DNA of 6,472 nucleotides from BOG-908 sp964657885 (GTDB lineage: Bacteria > Pseudomonadota > Alphaproteobacteria > Acetobacterales > Acetobacteraceae), in contig CAZZWO010000177.1 of assembly GCA_964657885.1 (NCBI GenBank), forward strand, positions 1 to 6,472. Direction: 5' to 3'. The position numbers and the translations under genes were made by a program. The stretch's first letter is position 1; each line of letters starts with the position of its first letter. The notes under the pieces were generated by a model. The model saw only the letters and a program-made list of their open reading frames with translations. It had not been told where the DNA came from and searched no databases. Shown here piece after piece: positions 1 through 6,472 of the stretch.

Positions 1-34
1 TTCACCGGCCCCGAGCGAAGCTGCGGCTGGGTGA
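1..34 (+). CDS. 3' end of an unidentified upstream gene (partial)
   Basis: In the second forward frame the first bases read SPAPSEAAAG and then stop at TGA (32-34). This stop lies inside the GTGA that begins acetate kinase, giving the same 4-base stop/start overlap as at 1200-1203. That shared pattern is the main reason to read it as the end of a real gene. Ten residues are too few to identify a family. Phosphoketolase (xfp) is often found directly before ackA in proteobacteria and would be metabolically sensible, but nothing in these residues shows it. The first frame is also open here, in line with ackA, so the stretch could instead be untranslated leader. Confidence 0.35.
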   Translation, partial: SPAPSEAAAG

Positions 35-1203
35 GCGGCTCCATCCTCACGCTGAACGCCGGTTCGTCGAGCCTGAAGTTTGCGCTGTTCGGCGTGGCGG
101 AGGGCTCGCCCGCCGGCGTGCGCGGCGAGATCGAGCTCGGGGAGACGCCGCATCTGGCCGCCCGGGACGCCGCCGGGCAGGTGCTGGCGGACAGGCGGCT
201 CGGTGCCGGTCCGGAGCATGCGGCGCTGGAGGCGCTGCTGGCCTTCGCCGACGCGCATCTCGGCGCCGAGGGCCTGGTCGCGGCCGGGCACCGGATCGTG
301 CATGGCGGCGCCGGCCATGTGGCGCCCGAGATCGTCACGCCGGAGCTGACCGGCGCGCTGGCGGCCCTGACCCCGCTCGACCCGCTGCACATGCCCGACA
401 ACCTGGCGCCGATCTGTGCCATCGCCGCTTCCCGGCCGGGGTTGCTGCAGGTCGCCTGCTTCGACACCGCCTTCCACCACACGCTGCCGGCGGTGGCGCG
501 CCGGCTCGCCCTGCCGCGCGCGCTCGAGGCCGAGGGCATCCGCCGCTACGGCTTCCACGGCCTGTCCTACGAGTACATCTCCGGTTGCCTCGCCCGGCAG
601 GACCCGGCGCGTTCGGGCGGGCGGGTGATCGTGGCGCATCTCGGGTCGGGCGCCAGCCTGTGCGCGTTGCGGGACGGCGTCAGCATCGAGACGACGACGG
701 GGTTCAGCGCGCTGGACGGGCTGGTGATGGCGACGCGCTGCGGCCGGCTCGATCCCGGCGTGGTGCTGCATCTCGGCCGCCTCGGCCGAAGCTTTCCCGA
801 GATCGAGACCATGCTCTACCGGCACTCCGGCCTGCTCGGGGTCAGCGGCATCAGCGGCGACGTGCCGGTCCTGCTCGCGAGCCCCGACCCGCACGCCGCC
901 GAAGCGCTGGAGCTGTTCGCCTACCGGATCGCCTGCGAGGCGGGCGGGCTGGTCAGCGCGCTGGGTGGACTGGACGGCCTGGTGTTCACCGCCGGCATCG
1001 GCGAGCACGCGCCCGCGGTGCGCCGCGCCGCGTGCGAGCGGCTGGCATGGCTCGGGGTCCAGATCGACGACGCCGCAAACGCCGCAAATGCTGGTGTCAT
1101 CAGCGCACCCGGCAGCGTCGTTTCGGTGCAGGTGATCCCCACCGACGAGGAAGCGATGATCGCACACCACACACGCCGGCTGCTCGCGAAGAACGACGCA
1201 TGA
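31..1203 (+). CDS. ackA: Acetate kinase (acetate/propionate kinase family)
   Basis: This cytoplasmic enzyme of the ASKHA fold interconverts acetyl phosphate + ADP with acetate + ATP. The product is 390 aa, close to the usual ~400. Family motifs run in order: LNAGSSSLKF (residues 8-17, Asn9), GHRIVHGG (86-93, Arg88), CFDTAFHHTLP (143-153, Asp145), RRYGFHGLSYEY (171-182, His176), VAHLGSGASL (201-210), ATRCGRLDPG (234-243, Arg236), the GIGEH phosphate-binding loop (322-326) and IPTDEE (369-374). Equivalents of the known catalytic residues Asn7, Arg91, Asp148, His180, Arg241 and the C-terminal Glu of the Methanosarcina enzyme are therefore all present. Two motif positions differ from the common form: HLGNG reads HLGSG and GIGEN reads GIGEH. 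GTG at 31 is chosen because it places the family N-terminus correctly and overlaps the preceding stop; no strong Shine-Dalgarno is seen. The stop overlaps the next start by 4 bases. The physiological direction is probably ATP formation, especially if phosphoketolase lies upstream (inference). Confidence 0.96.
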   Translation: MSGSILTLNAGSSSLKFALFGVAEGSPAGVRGEIELGETPHLAARDAAGQVLADRRLGAGPEHAALEALLAFADAHLGAEGLVAAGHRIVHGGAGHVAPEIVTPELTGALAALTPLDPLHMPDNLAPICAIAASRPGLLQVACFDTAFHHTLPAVARRLALPRALEAEGIRRYGFHGLSYEYISGCLARQDPARSGGRVIVAHLGSGASLCALRDGVSIETTTGFSALDGLVMATRCGRLDPGVVLHLGRLGRSFPEIETMLYRHSGLLGVSGISGDVPVLLASPDPHAAEALELFAYRIACEAGGLVSALGGLDGLVFTAGIGEHAPAVRRAACERLAWLGVQIDDAANAANAGVISAPGSVVSVQVIPTDEEAMIAHHTRRLLAKNDA

Positions 1204-4200
1204 GCGGGGTTCCGGCCGCCGGCAGCCTGCACGGCAAGCGCGGCCTGGTGCTGGCACTCGGGTGGTCGCTGATCGCTGCCGCACCGGCAATGGCGGTCGA
1301 TACGCCCGCAGCGCCGTTCATGCGGTTTTCGAATGCGTCGGACACGCGGGTCGTCTTCGTTGCGCGTGGCGAGCTTTGGACGGCGCCGCTCGCCGGCGGA
1401 ACCGCGTCCCGGCTGACGCACGATGCGGATGGCGTGTATTTCCCGCGCTATTCCCCTGACGGACGCTGGATCGCGTTCACCGCCCGGCGCGCCGGCACCT
1501 GCGACGTCTACGTGTTACCGGCGACCGGCGGGACGGAACGGCGTTTGACTTTCATGGCGTCCGGTTCGCCGAACGACGCCGGCATCGTCAGCTGGACCCT
1601 GGACTCGCGCCGTGTCGTGTTCCTCTCGTCCAGCCGGTCGCCGTCACCGAAGATCATGCGCGCCTTCTCGGTGCCGATCGAGGGAGGCTTGCCGGAGCCG
1701 TTGCCGCTCGACCACGCGGGTCTTCTGTCGTTCGGGCCGGGCGGACGCGTCATAGCCTACAACAGGATCTTCCGGAATGCGGCCCTGCCGAAGCGGTATA
1801 TCGGCGGGCAGCAGCAGGCCATCTACACCTACGATTTCGACACGCGGAAGCTTGTCCAGGTCACCGGCTGGAAGGGCACCGACACGTCGCCGATGTGGTT
1901 CGGCAATACGATATATTTTCTGTCCGACAGGGGCGCCGGCTTCCGCGCGAACCTCTGGGCGTACGACACGGTCAGGAAATCGACACGGCAGGTCACGCAT
2001 TTCGGTGATCTGGATGTCGATGCGCCAACCCTTGGCGCCCACGCGATCACCTTCCAGCAGGGCGGAAAACTGTTCGCGCTCGACCTGCCGTCCGAGGCGT
2101 TGCGGCAGCTCGCGGTGGACGTGCCCGACGACGGGATGCAGACATCGCCGCGCATGGCGCCGGCCGGCAGCGCGATCCGCGCGGTCGATGCGATGCATGT
2201 CGTGGATTATGCCTTATCGCCGGATGGAACCGAACTCGCGCTGTCCGCACAAGGCGATCTGCTTGGCCTGCGTGCCGGCAAGGCCTGGCGCAACATCACC
2301 GGCACGCCGGCGGCGGATGAGGATCATCCGGGCTGGTCGCCGGATGGACGGCAGATCGCCTACGAAACCGACGGGGGTGGGGAGCAGCAGGTTGCCGTGC
2401 GCCCAAGCGGCGGTGGCGCGGAGCGGGTGCTGACGCATTTTGGTGGAGGCGTGTGGTACTCGCCCGTCTGGTCGGCGGACGGGACACAATTGCTGGTGGC
2501 CAACGCTGCCCACGAGCTTTGGCTGGTGCCGGCCGGCGGCGGCGCATCGCGGCGACTGGCGCAGGATCCGCGCGCCGAGATACGCGATGCGGATTTCTCC
2601 CCGGATGCGAAGTTTGTCGCCTACAGCACGATGCGGCCCAACCGGCAGCGCGCGATCCATGTCCAGGCACTCGCCACCGGACAGGACATTGTGGTGAGTT
2701 CACCGATGGAGAGCGACCGCATGCCGCGTTTCTCCGCGGATGGGCGCGTGCTGTTCTTCGTCTCGCAGCGGTACGAACAGCCGCTCGTCTCCGATCGCGA
2801 CGAAGAGACGATCATCGCCACGTTGAACTCCGACGGTCTTTATGCGGCGACACTCGACGCCGGCGATCCTTCGCCGCTGACAGCGGCCGCAGGTCATGCG
2901 GCGCCGCCGCGCATCGACCTGCGCGGCCTGATGGCACGCGCCGTGGCGCTGCCGGTCGGTCCTGCGGTGATCGCCAGCCTGGAGGTTCGCGGCAACCGGC
3001 TGTTCTATGAGACGCAGCCGCCGCAGCTGATCGATGGCGACCTGGCGGGGCAGGATGCGCAATTCCACGTCTTCGATCCGGCCACACGATCCGATCGGGT
3101 CGTGGTCCGTGGGCTTGCCAGCCACAGCCTGTCCACGGGCGGCGGTGCAGTCGCCTTTCGCCGGAACGGGCGCTGGTTCATCGCGGCAACTGGGCCGGAC
3201 GCCGGGCCGGACACCGCTCTGGATGCGTCCGCGCTGCAGGTGAGGATCGATCCGCGTCAGGCCTGGACAGAGATGTTCCAAAACGCGTGGCGCCTGGACC
3301 GGGACGTGTTCTTCAGCCGGGTGATGAACGGCACGGATTGGGCGGCGGTGCGGGATGCTTATGCGACGCTGCTGCCGCACATCGGTTCGGAGGATGATTT
3401 CGTCTATGTGCTCGGGCAGATGCAAGGTGAAATGGCGAGCTCGCACACGTTCCTGCGGCCTGCGCGCCGCCTCGATGCGCGGCCGCCGGCCGACACGGGT
3501 TTGCTGGGTGCCGACTACACGCTCGACGTGGCGTCGGGCCGCATTCGTTTCGCGCGCATCCTGATCGGCGACAACAGCCGCGACGAATTCCGCAGTCCTT
3601 TGACGGCGCCGGGCCTCGATGTGCGTGACGGCGATTTCCTGCTTGCGGTGAACGGACACGAGGCGACGGCAACACACGGCCCCGACGAGTTGCTGGCCGG
3701 CTCGGGCGCGCAGGCGAGCATCACGGTCGCACATACCGCGGACGGCACGCCGCGGACCGTGCAGGTGTCGCCGTTGCAGGACGAGGGACCGCTGCGCGAT
3801 CACGACCGGATGACGCGTAACCGCGCCCTGGTCGATCGGCTGTCGCGCGGACGCATCGGCTACGTGGCGCTCAGCGACTTCGCAGGCGAGGGCTGGGGCG
3901 AGTTCGTGCGGCAGTTCTATCCGCAGGCGGACAAGGATGGTCTGGTGATCGATGTGCGCTGGAACCTCGGCGGATTTACCAGCCAGGCGGTGCTCGACGT
4001 GTTGCGCCGGACGCTCGCGGGCGTCTTCGTCAATCGGGAACGCGCAGTCTCGCCGCTGCCCGTGGTGGTGCCGCCCCGCACCATGGTGACATTGCTGAAC
4101 TGGGGCTCGGGATCGGACGGCGACCAGTTCCCCTACTTCTTTCGCAGATACGGCCTGGGCCCGCTGGTCGGCACGCGGAGCTGGGGCGGCGTGCAGGGCA

Positions 4201-4499
4201 TCAACCAGCCCTGGCCGTTGATGGACGGCACCGCCCTGACGATCCCGAAAGACTCGCTTGCCGACCCGTCCGGCCACTGGATCATCGAAAACAGCGGTGT
4301 CGCGCCCGACATCGTGGTCGATGACCGCCCGGACGAGGCCGTCACCGGGAACGACGCCCAGCTGGAAACCGCAGTCGCTGTCGCCCTCGACCGCCTCGCA
4401 ACCCACCCGCCTGACAGGCCGCTGGCGGCGCCGGAGTTGCCGGCCTATCCGCCAGGCGGCGAGGTGCCGGGAGCCTCCTTCGGCGGCGCCGCGCATTGA
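1200..4499 (+). CDS. Secreted tricorn-type serine protease (peptidase family S41)
   Basis: The 1099-aa product is a tricorn protease homologue, a family that trims oligopeptides and forms large oligomers in archaea. A signal peptide is visible: Lys13-Arg14, a hydrophobic stretch at about 15-30, and an AMA-VD cleavage site near residue 32. Export to the periplasm is therefore expected, unlike cytosolic archaeal tricorn. Two beta-propellers follow (about 40-315 and 325-675), marked by PD40/TolB-type repeats such as YSPDGRWIAF (84-93), LSPDGTELAL (339-348), WSPDGRQIAY (379-388), WSADGTQLLV (424-433) and FSADGRVLFF (511-520). Next come a helical C1 domain (683-755), a PDZ-like domain (about 765-850) and the C2 catalytic core (about 880-1060). 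Catalytic candidates are Ser748-His749 in MASSHT, nucleophile Ser972 in GSDGD and Glu1030 in IENSGVAPD. The Ser-to-Glu distance of 58 equals that of Thermoplasma tricorn (965 to 1023, recalled). GTRSWGG (991-997) is also typical. The position matching S1-pocket Asp936 appears to be Phe943. ATG at 1200 is chosen for the signal peptide and the 4-base ATGA overlap with ackA; a weak GAAGAA lies at 1188-1193. The proline-rich tail (about 1069-1090) is unremarkable. The natural substrate is unknown. Confidence 0.93.
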   Translation: MSGVPAAGSLHGKRGLVLALGWSLIAAAPAMAVDTPAAPFMRFSNASDTRVVFVARGELWTAPLAGGTASRLTHDADGVYFPRYSPDGRWIAFTARRAGTCDVYVLPATGGTERRLTFMASGSPNDAGIVSWTLDSRRVVFLSSSRSPSPKIMRAFSVPIEGGLPEPLPLDHAGLLSFGPGGRVIAYNRIFRNAALPKRYIGGQQQAIYTYDFDTRKLVQVTGWKGTDTSPMWFGNTIYFLSDRGAGFRANLWAYDTVRKSTRQVTHFGDLDVDAPTLGAHAITFQQGGKLFALDLPSEALRQLAVDVPDDGMQTSPRMAPAGSAIRAVDAMHVVDYALSPDGTELALSAQGDLLGLRAGKAWRNITGTPAADEDHPGWSPDGRQIAYETDGGGEQQVAVRPSGGGAERVLTHFGGGVWYSPVWSADGTQLLVANAAHELWLVPAGGGASRRLAQDPRAEIRDADFSPDAKFVAYSTMRPNRQRAIHVQALATGQDIVVSSPMESDRMPRFSADGRVLFFVSQRYEQPLVSDRDEETIIATLNSDGLYAATLDAGDPSPLTAAAGHAAPPRIDLRGLMARAVALPVGPAVIASLEVRGNRLFYETQPPQLIDGDLAGQDAQFHVFDPATRSDRVVVRGLASHSLSTGGGAVAFRRNGRWFIAATGPDAGPDTALDASALQVRIDPRQAWTEMFQNAWRLDRDVFFSRVMNGTDWAAVRDAYATLLPHIGSEDDFVYVLGQMQGEMASSHTFLRPARRLDARPPADTGLLGADYTLDVASGRIRFARILIGDNSRDEFRSPLTAPGLDVRDGDFLLAVNGHEATATHGPDELLAGSGAQASITVAHTADGTPRTVQVSPLQDEGPLRDHDRMTRNRALVDRLSRGRIGYVALSDFAGEGWGEFVRQFYPQADKDGLVIDVRWNLGGFTSQAVLDVLRRTLAGVFVNRERAVSPLPVVVPPRTMVTLLNWGSGSDGDQFPYFFRRYGLGPLVGTRSWGGVQGINQPWPLMDGTALTIPKDSLADPSGHWIIENSGVAPDIVVDDRPDEAVTGNDAQLETAVAVALDRLATHPPDRPLAAPELPAYPPGGEVPGASFGGAAH

Positions 4500-4513
4500 G
4501 CCGTTGGGCGCCG
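4484..4513 (+). promoter_or_regulatory. GC-rich inverted repeat across the protease/debranching-enzyme junction
   Basis: CGGCGCC at 4484-4490 is perfectly complementary to GGCGCCG at 4507-4513, with a 16-base loop that contains the protease stop codon (4497-4499). The right arm covers the place where a ribosome binding site for the ATG at 4519 would lie. The hairpin could couple translation of the debranching enzyme to ribosomes finishing the protease. It lacks a T-run, so it is not an intrinsic terminator. In DNA this rich in GC a 7-bp stem can arise by chance, so the functional reading is weak. Confidence 0.25.
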
Positions 4514-4518
4514 GGGTG

Positions 4519-6444
4519 ATGCCGCCCGATGCGATCGATCTGAGGGCCGAGTGGCTGGAGGCCGATGGCTGCGGCGGTTTTGTATCCGGAACGGTCGGCG
4601 GCGAGCGGACGCGGCGGTATCACGCCTTGCTGCTGACCGCGACCACGCCGCCGACCGGACGTGTCGTGCTCGTCAACGGCCAGGAATCCTGGATCGAGGC
4701 CGGCGAGGACCGATATGCGCTCACCGCCCAGCGTTACCTGCCCGATGTCGCGGTGCCGGGTGGCCAGACATTCCTGACCTCGTTTGCTGCAACGCCCTGG
4801 CCATGTTGGACGTACACGTTGCCGGGCGGCATCAGTGTCGCGCACGACATCCTGGTGCAGCCGTCATCATGCGTCACGATTTTACGGTGGCGGTATCAAG
4901 CGGGTCCGCGTGCCATCCGGCTGGGGGTGAGGCTGCTGCTGTCCGGCCGCGACTACCACGCGCTGCACCATGAAAACGCCGGCTTCTGTTTCGATGCGCG
5001 GATCAGCAACGGCAATGCCGGCTGGCGCCCATATGCGAGCCTGCCGGCGGTCTCCGCGCTGAGCAACGGCACGTACCTGCACCGGCCGGAGTGGTACCGG
5101 AATTTCCTCTACACCGAGGAGCGTGACCGCGGGTTGGACGACACCGAGGATCTGGCGTCGCCCGGGATGTTCCTGTTCGATCTGGAAACGGGTGGCGAGG
5201 CGGTGATCGTGCTGCGGGAGGGCGACGGGCTGTCGGGCGATGCGGCGCCCTTTGCGGATTGGCTGACCGGGGCCGAGGCCGCACGGCGGGCTGCGCTGCC
5301 GGGCCTGCGGCGTGCTGCCGGCAGCTATCGCGTGGCGCGTCCCGGTGGCGAGACGCTGGTGGCCGGCTTTCCGTGGTTCACCGATTGGGGCCGTGACACG
5401 TTCATCGCGATGCGCGGCCTGGTGCTGACCCTGGGCAATCATGCGGCGGCCGAGCGTATCCTGTTGGCCTGGGCCGCGACGGTGAGCGAGGGCATGCTGC
5501 CGAACCGGTTCCCCGACAGCGGCGCGTCGCCCGAATACAATGCGGTGGACGCATCATTGTGGTTCATCGTCGCGGTGCACGAGTTCCTGGCGGGGTGCGA
5601 AACGGCGCGGGATCCGTTGAAGCCGGCGACAACGCAAACCTTGCGCACGGCCTGCGAGGCGATCCTGCACGGCTACACGGCGGGCACGCGGTTCGGCATC
5701 CGGGCCGATGTGGACGGTTTCCTGCGCGCCGGCGTTCCGGGGGTGCAACTGACCTGGATGGACGCCAAGACCGGCGATCATGTGGTGACCCCGCGCATCG
5801 GCAAGCCCGTGGAGGTTCAGGCGCTTTGGTACAACGCCCTGCGCATCGGCGGGCTGCACTGGTCGGCCGAGTGGGCCGCAGCGGCGGACCGGGTGCACGC
5901 GGCGTTCGCAGGCCGGTTTGCGGGCACCGGTGGCGCGTTGCTGGATGTCGCCGACAACGGCCATGTGCCCGGCGCCGACGATGCCAGCATCCGCCCGAAC
6001 CAGATATTTGCCGTGGGCGGCCTGCCGTTTCCGCTTCTGGAAGGCGCGGCCGGGAGGGCTGTGGTCGATCGGGTCGAGCGCGAACTGCTGACCCCGATGG
6101 GGTTGCGGAGCCTGTCGCCCAACGATGCGGCCTATGCCGGGCGGTATTGCGGCGGTCCTGCCCAGCGGGACGGCGCCTACCACCAGGGCACGGTCTGGCC
6201 CTGGCTCATCGGTCCGTTCGTCGATGCCTGGCTGTCGGTCCGCGGCAGGGATGCGGCGGCAAAAGGTGAGGCGGCGGAGCGCTTCCTGGCGCCCTTGATG
6301 GCCCATCTCGGCCAGGCCGGCCTCGGCCATGTGTCCGAGGTGGCCGACGGCGAGGCGCCGCACAAACCGGGCGGCTGCCCCTTCCAGGCCTGGTCGCTCG
6401 GCGAACTGATCCGCGTGCGCGCCATGCTTGGCCTTGCTGTGTGA
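4519..6444 (+). CDS. Glycogen debranching enzyme / amylo-alpha-1,6-glucosidase (GH133 type)
   Basis: This enzyme hydrolyses alpha-1,6-linked glucose at branch points of glycogen or limit dextrins, releasing glucose in the cytoplasm; no signal peptide is seen. The 641-aa product has the bacterial two-part form. The N-terminal beta-rich domain (about 1-240) begins EWLEADGCGGFVSGTVGGERTRRYHALLL at residues 11-39. The C-terminal (alpha/alpha)6 catalytic domain carries GFPWFTDWGRDTFIAMRGL (283-301), PNRFPDSG with PEYNAVDASLWF (328-349), TWMDAKTGD then PRIGKPVEVQALWYNAL (412-441), RPNQIFAVGGLPFPLL (492-507), YHQGTVWPWLIGPF (554-567) and a closing SEVADGEAPHKPGGCPFQAWSLGE spanning 606-629. Asp415 and Glu607 are plausible catalytic acid and base by analogy with related (alpha/alpha)6 glucosidases (inference). 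The 4-alpha-glucanotransferase domain of eukaryotic debranching enzymes (~1500 aa) is absent, so another enzyme would have to shift the oligosaccharide stubs. ATG 4519 is preferred because the family N-terminus follows at once; GTG 4516 and TTG 4504 are in-frame alternatives. No good Shine-Dalgarno is seen, and the start lies 19 bases after the protease stop. The name glgX is not used because that denotes an unrelated GH13 enzyme. Confidence 0.95.
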   Translation: MPPDAIDLRAEWLEADGCGGFVSGTVGGERTRRYHALLLTATTPPTGRVVLVNGQESWIEAGEDRYALTAQRYLPDVAVPGGQTFLTSFAATPWPCWTYTLPGGISVAHDILVQPSSCVTILRWRYQAGPRAIRLGVRLLLSGRDYHALHHENAGFCFDARISNGNAGWRPYASLPAVSALSNGTYLHRPEWYRNFLYTEERDRGLDDTEDLASPGMFLFDLETGGEAVIVLREGDGLSGDAAPFADWLTGAEAARRAALPGLRRAAGSYRVARPGGETLVAGFPWFTDWGRDTFIAMRGLVLTLGNHAAAERILLAWAATVSEGMLPNRFPDSGASPEYNAVDASLWFIVAVHEFLAGCETARDPLKPATTQTLRTACEAILHGYTAGTRFGIRADVDGFLRAGVPGVQLTWMDAKTGDHVVTPRIGKPVEVQALWYNALRIGGLHWSAEWAAAADRVHAAFAGRFAGTGGALLDVADNGHVPGADDASIRPNQIFAVGGLPFPLLEGAAGRAVVDRVERELLTPMGLRSLSPNDAAYAGRYCGGPAQRDGAYHQGTVWPWLIGPFVDAWLSVRGRDAAAKGEAAERFLAPLMAHLGQAGLGHVSEVADGEAPHKPGGCPFQAWSLGELIRVRAMLGLAV

Positions 6445-6472
6445 AGGTGCAGGTGTTTCCGTCGGCTGGCAT
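6441..6472 (+). CDS. 5' end of a possible downstream gene (partial)
   Basis: A GTG at 6441 overlaps the debranching-enzyme stop by 4 bases (GTGA) and opens a frame reading MKVQVFPSAG to the window edge. The overlap geometry matches the other junctions of this gene run. In-frame GTG codons at 6447 and 6453 are alternative starts; the one at 6453 has GAAGG at 6443-6447 five bases before it, a better ribosome binding site. Ten residues do not identify a family. Glycan-metabolism genes such as glycosyltransferases often follow this type of debranching enzyme, but that is context only. Confidence 0.35.
   Translation, partial: MKVQVFPSAG

Noticed and set aside
1072..1089. A near-perfect 9-base tandem repeat (GCCGCAAAC / GCCGCAAAT) in ackA
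   Set aside because: It encodes Ala-Ala-Asn twice in a variable surface stretch near the C-terminus and keeps the frame. It is too short to suggest more than chance or slippage.
585..1199. An in-frame upstream extension of the protease reading frame into ackA
   Set aside because: The extension is Arg/Ala/Gly-rich noise inside ackA. The signal peptide and the ATGA overlap both place the start at 1200.
2700..4496. A 598-codon open frame on the minus strand opposite the protease gene
   Set aside because: The translation is rich in Arg, His, Ala and Gln with no recognisable domain, and it mirrors a strongly supported tricorn gene. Long antisense frames are expected opposite GC-biased codons.
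4484..4513. The inverted repeat as an intrinsic terminator
   Set aside because: There is no T-run after the stem, and the next gene starts 5 bases after it, so termination here would be unlikely.
4258..4518. An in-frame upstream extension of the debranching enzyme into the protease gene
   Set aside because: Those residues are low-complexity Pro/Arg/Ser and overlap the conserved end of the protease, including Glu1030. The family N-terminus starts just after 4519.
5554..6363. A 269-codon open frame on the minus strand opposite the debranching enzyme
   Set aside because: There is no family signal and the composition is typical of an antisense shadow; the sense strand carries the conserved GH133 motifs.

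Overview
The window is a tightly packed, GC-rich stretch coding on the + strand only. It holds three complete genes: acetate kinase (31-1203), a secreted tricorn-type S41 serine protease (1200-4499) and a bacterial glycogen debranching enzyme / amylo-alpha-1,6-glucosidase (4519-6444). The last codons of an upstream gene and the first codons of a downstream gene appear at the two edges. I see no tRNA, rRNA, CRISPR array, mobile element, clear promoter or factor-independent terminator. There is no non-coding stretch longer than about 20 bases.

The very high GC, the strong G/C bias at third codon positions, the GTG starts and the style of acetate kinase suggest a high-GC proteobacterium. An alphaproteobacterium of the Acetobacteraceae/Rhodospirillales type is most likely. 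This is inferred from sequence style and not from a database match.

The layout looks like one operon. The upstream reading frame closes with TGA inside the GTGA that starts ackA. ackA closes inside the ATGA that starts the protease. The protease and the debranching enzyme are separated by 19 bases, which are flanked by a small GC-rich inverted repeat. The debranching enzyme closes inside a GTGA that may start the next gene. Three of four junctions are therefore 4-base stop/start overlaps, which suggests translational coupling.

Two genes fit a carbon-storage and energy theme. The debranching enzyme releases glucose from alpha-1,6 branch points of glycogen or maltodextrins. Acetate kinase turns acetyl phosphate into acetate plus ATP, and in many proteobacteria it is paired with phosphoketolase, a plausible but unproven identity for the truncated upstream gene. 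The protease is the odd member. It has a signal peptide, so it should act in the periplasm. Its catalytic Ser-His/Ser/Glu set is complete, but the residue aligned to the acidic S1-pocket Asp of archaeal tricorn appears to be Phe. No wholly new system is visible; the most unusual points are the placement and predicted specificity of this protease.
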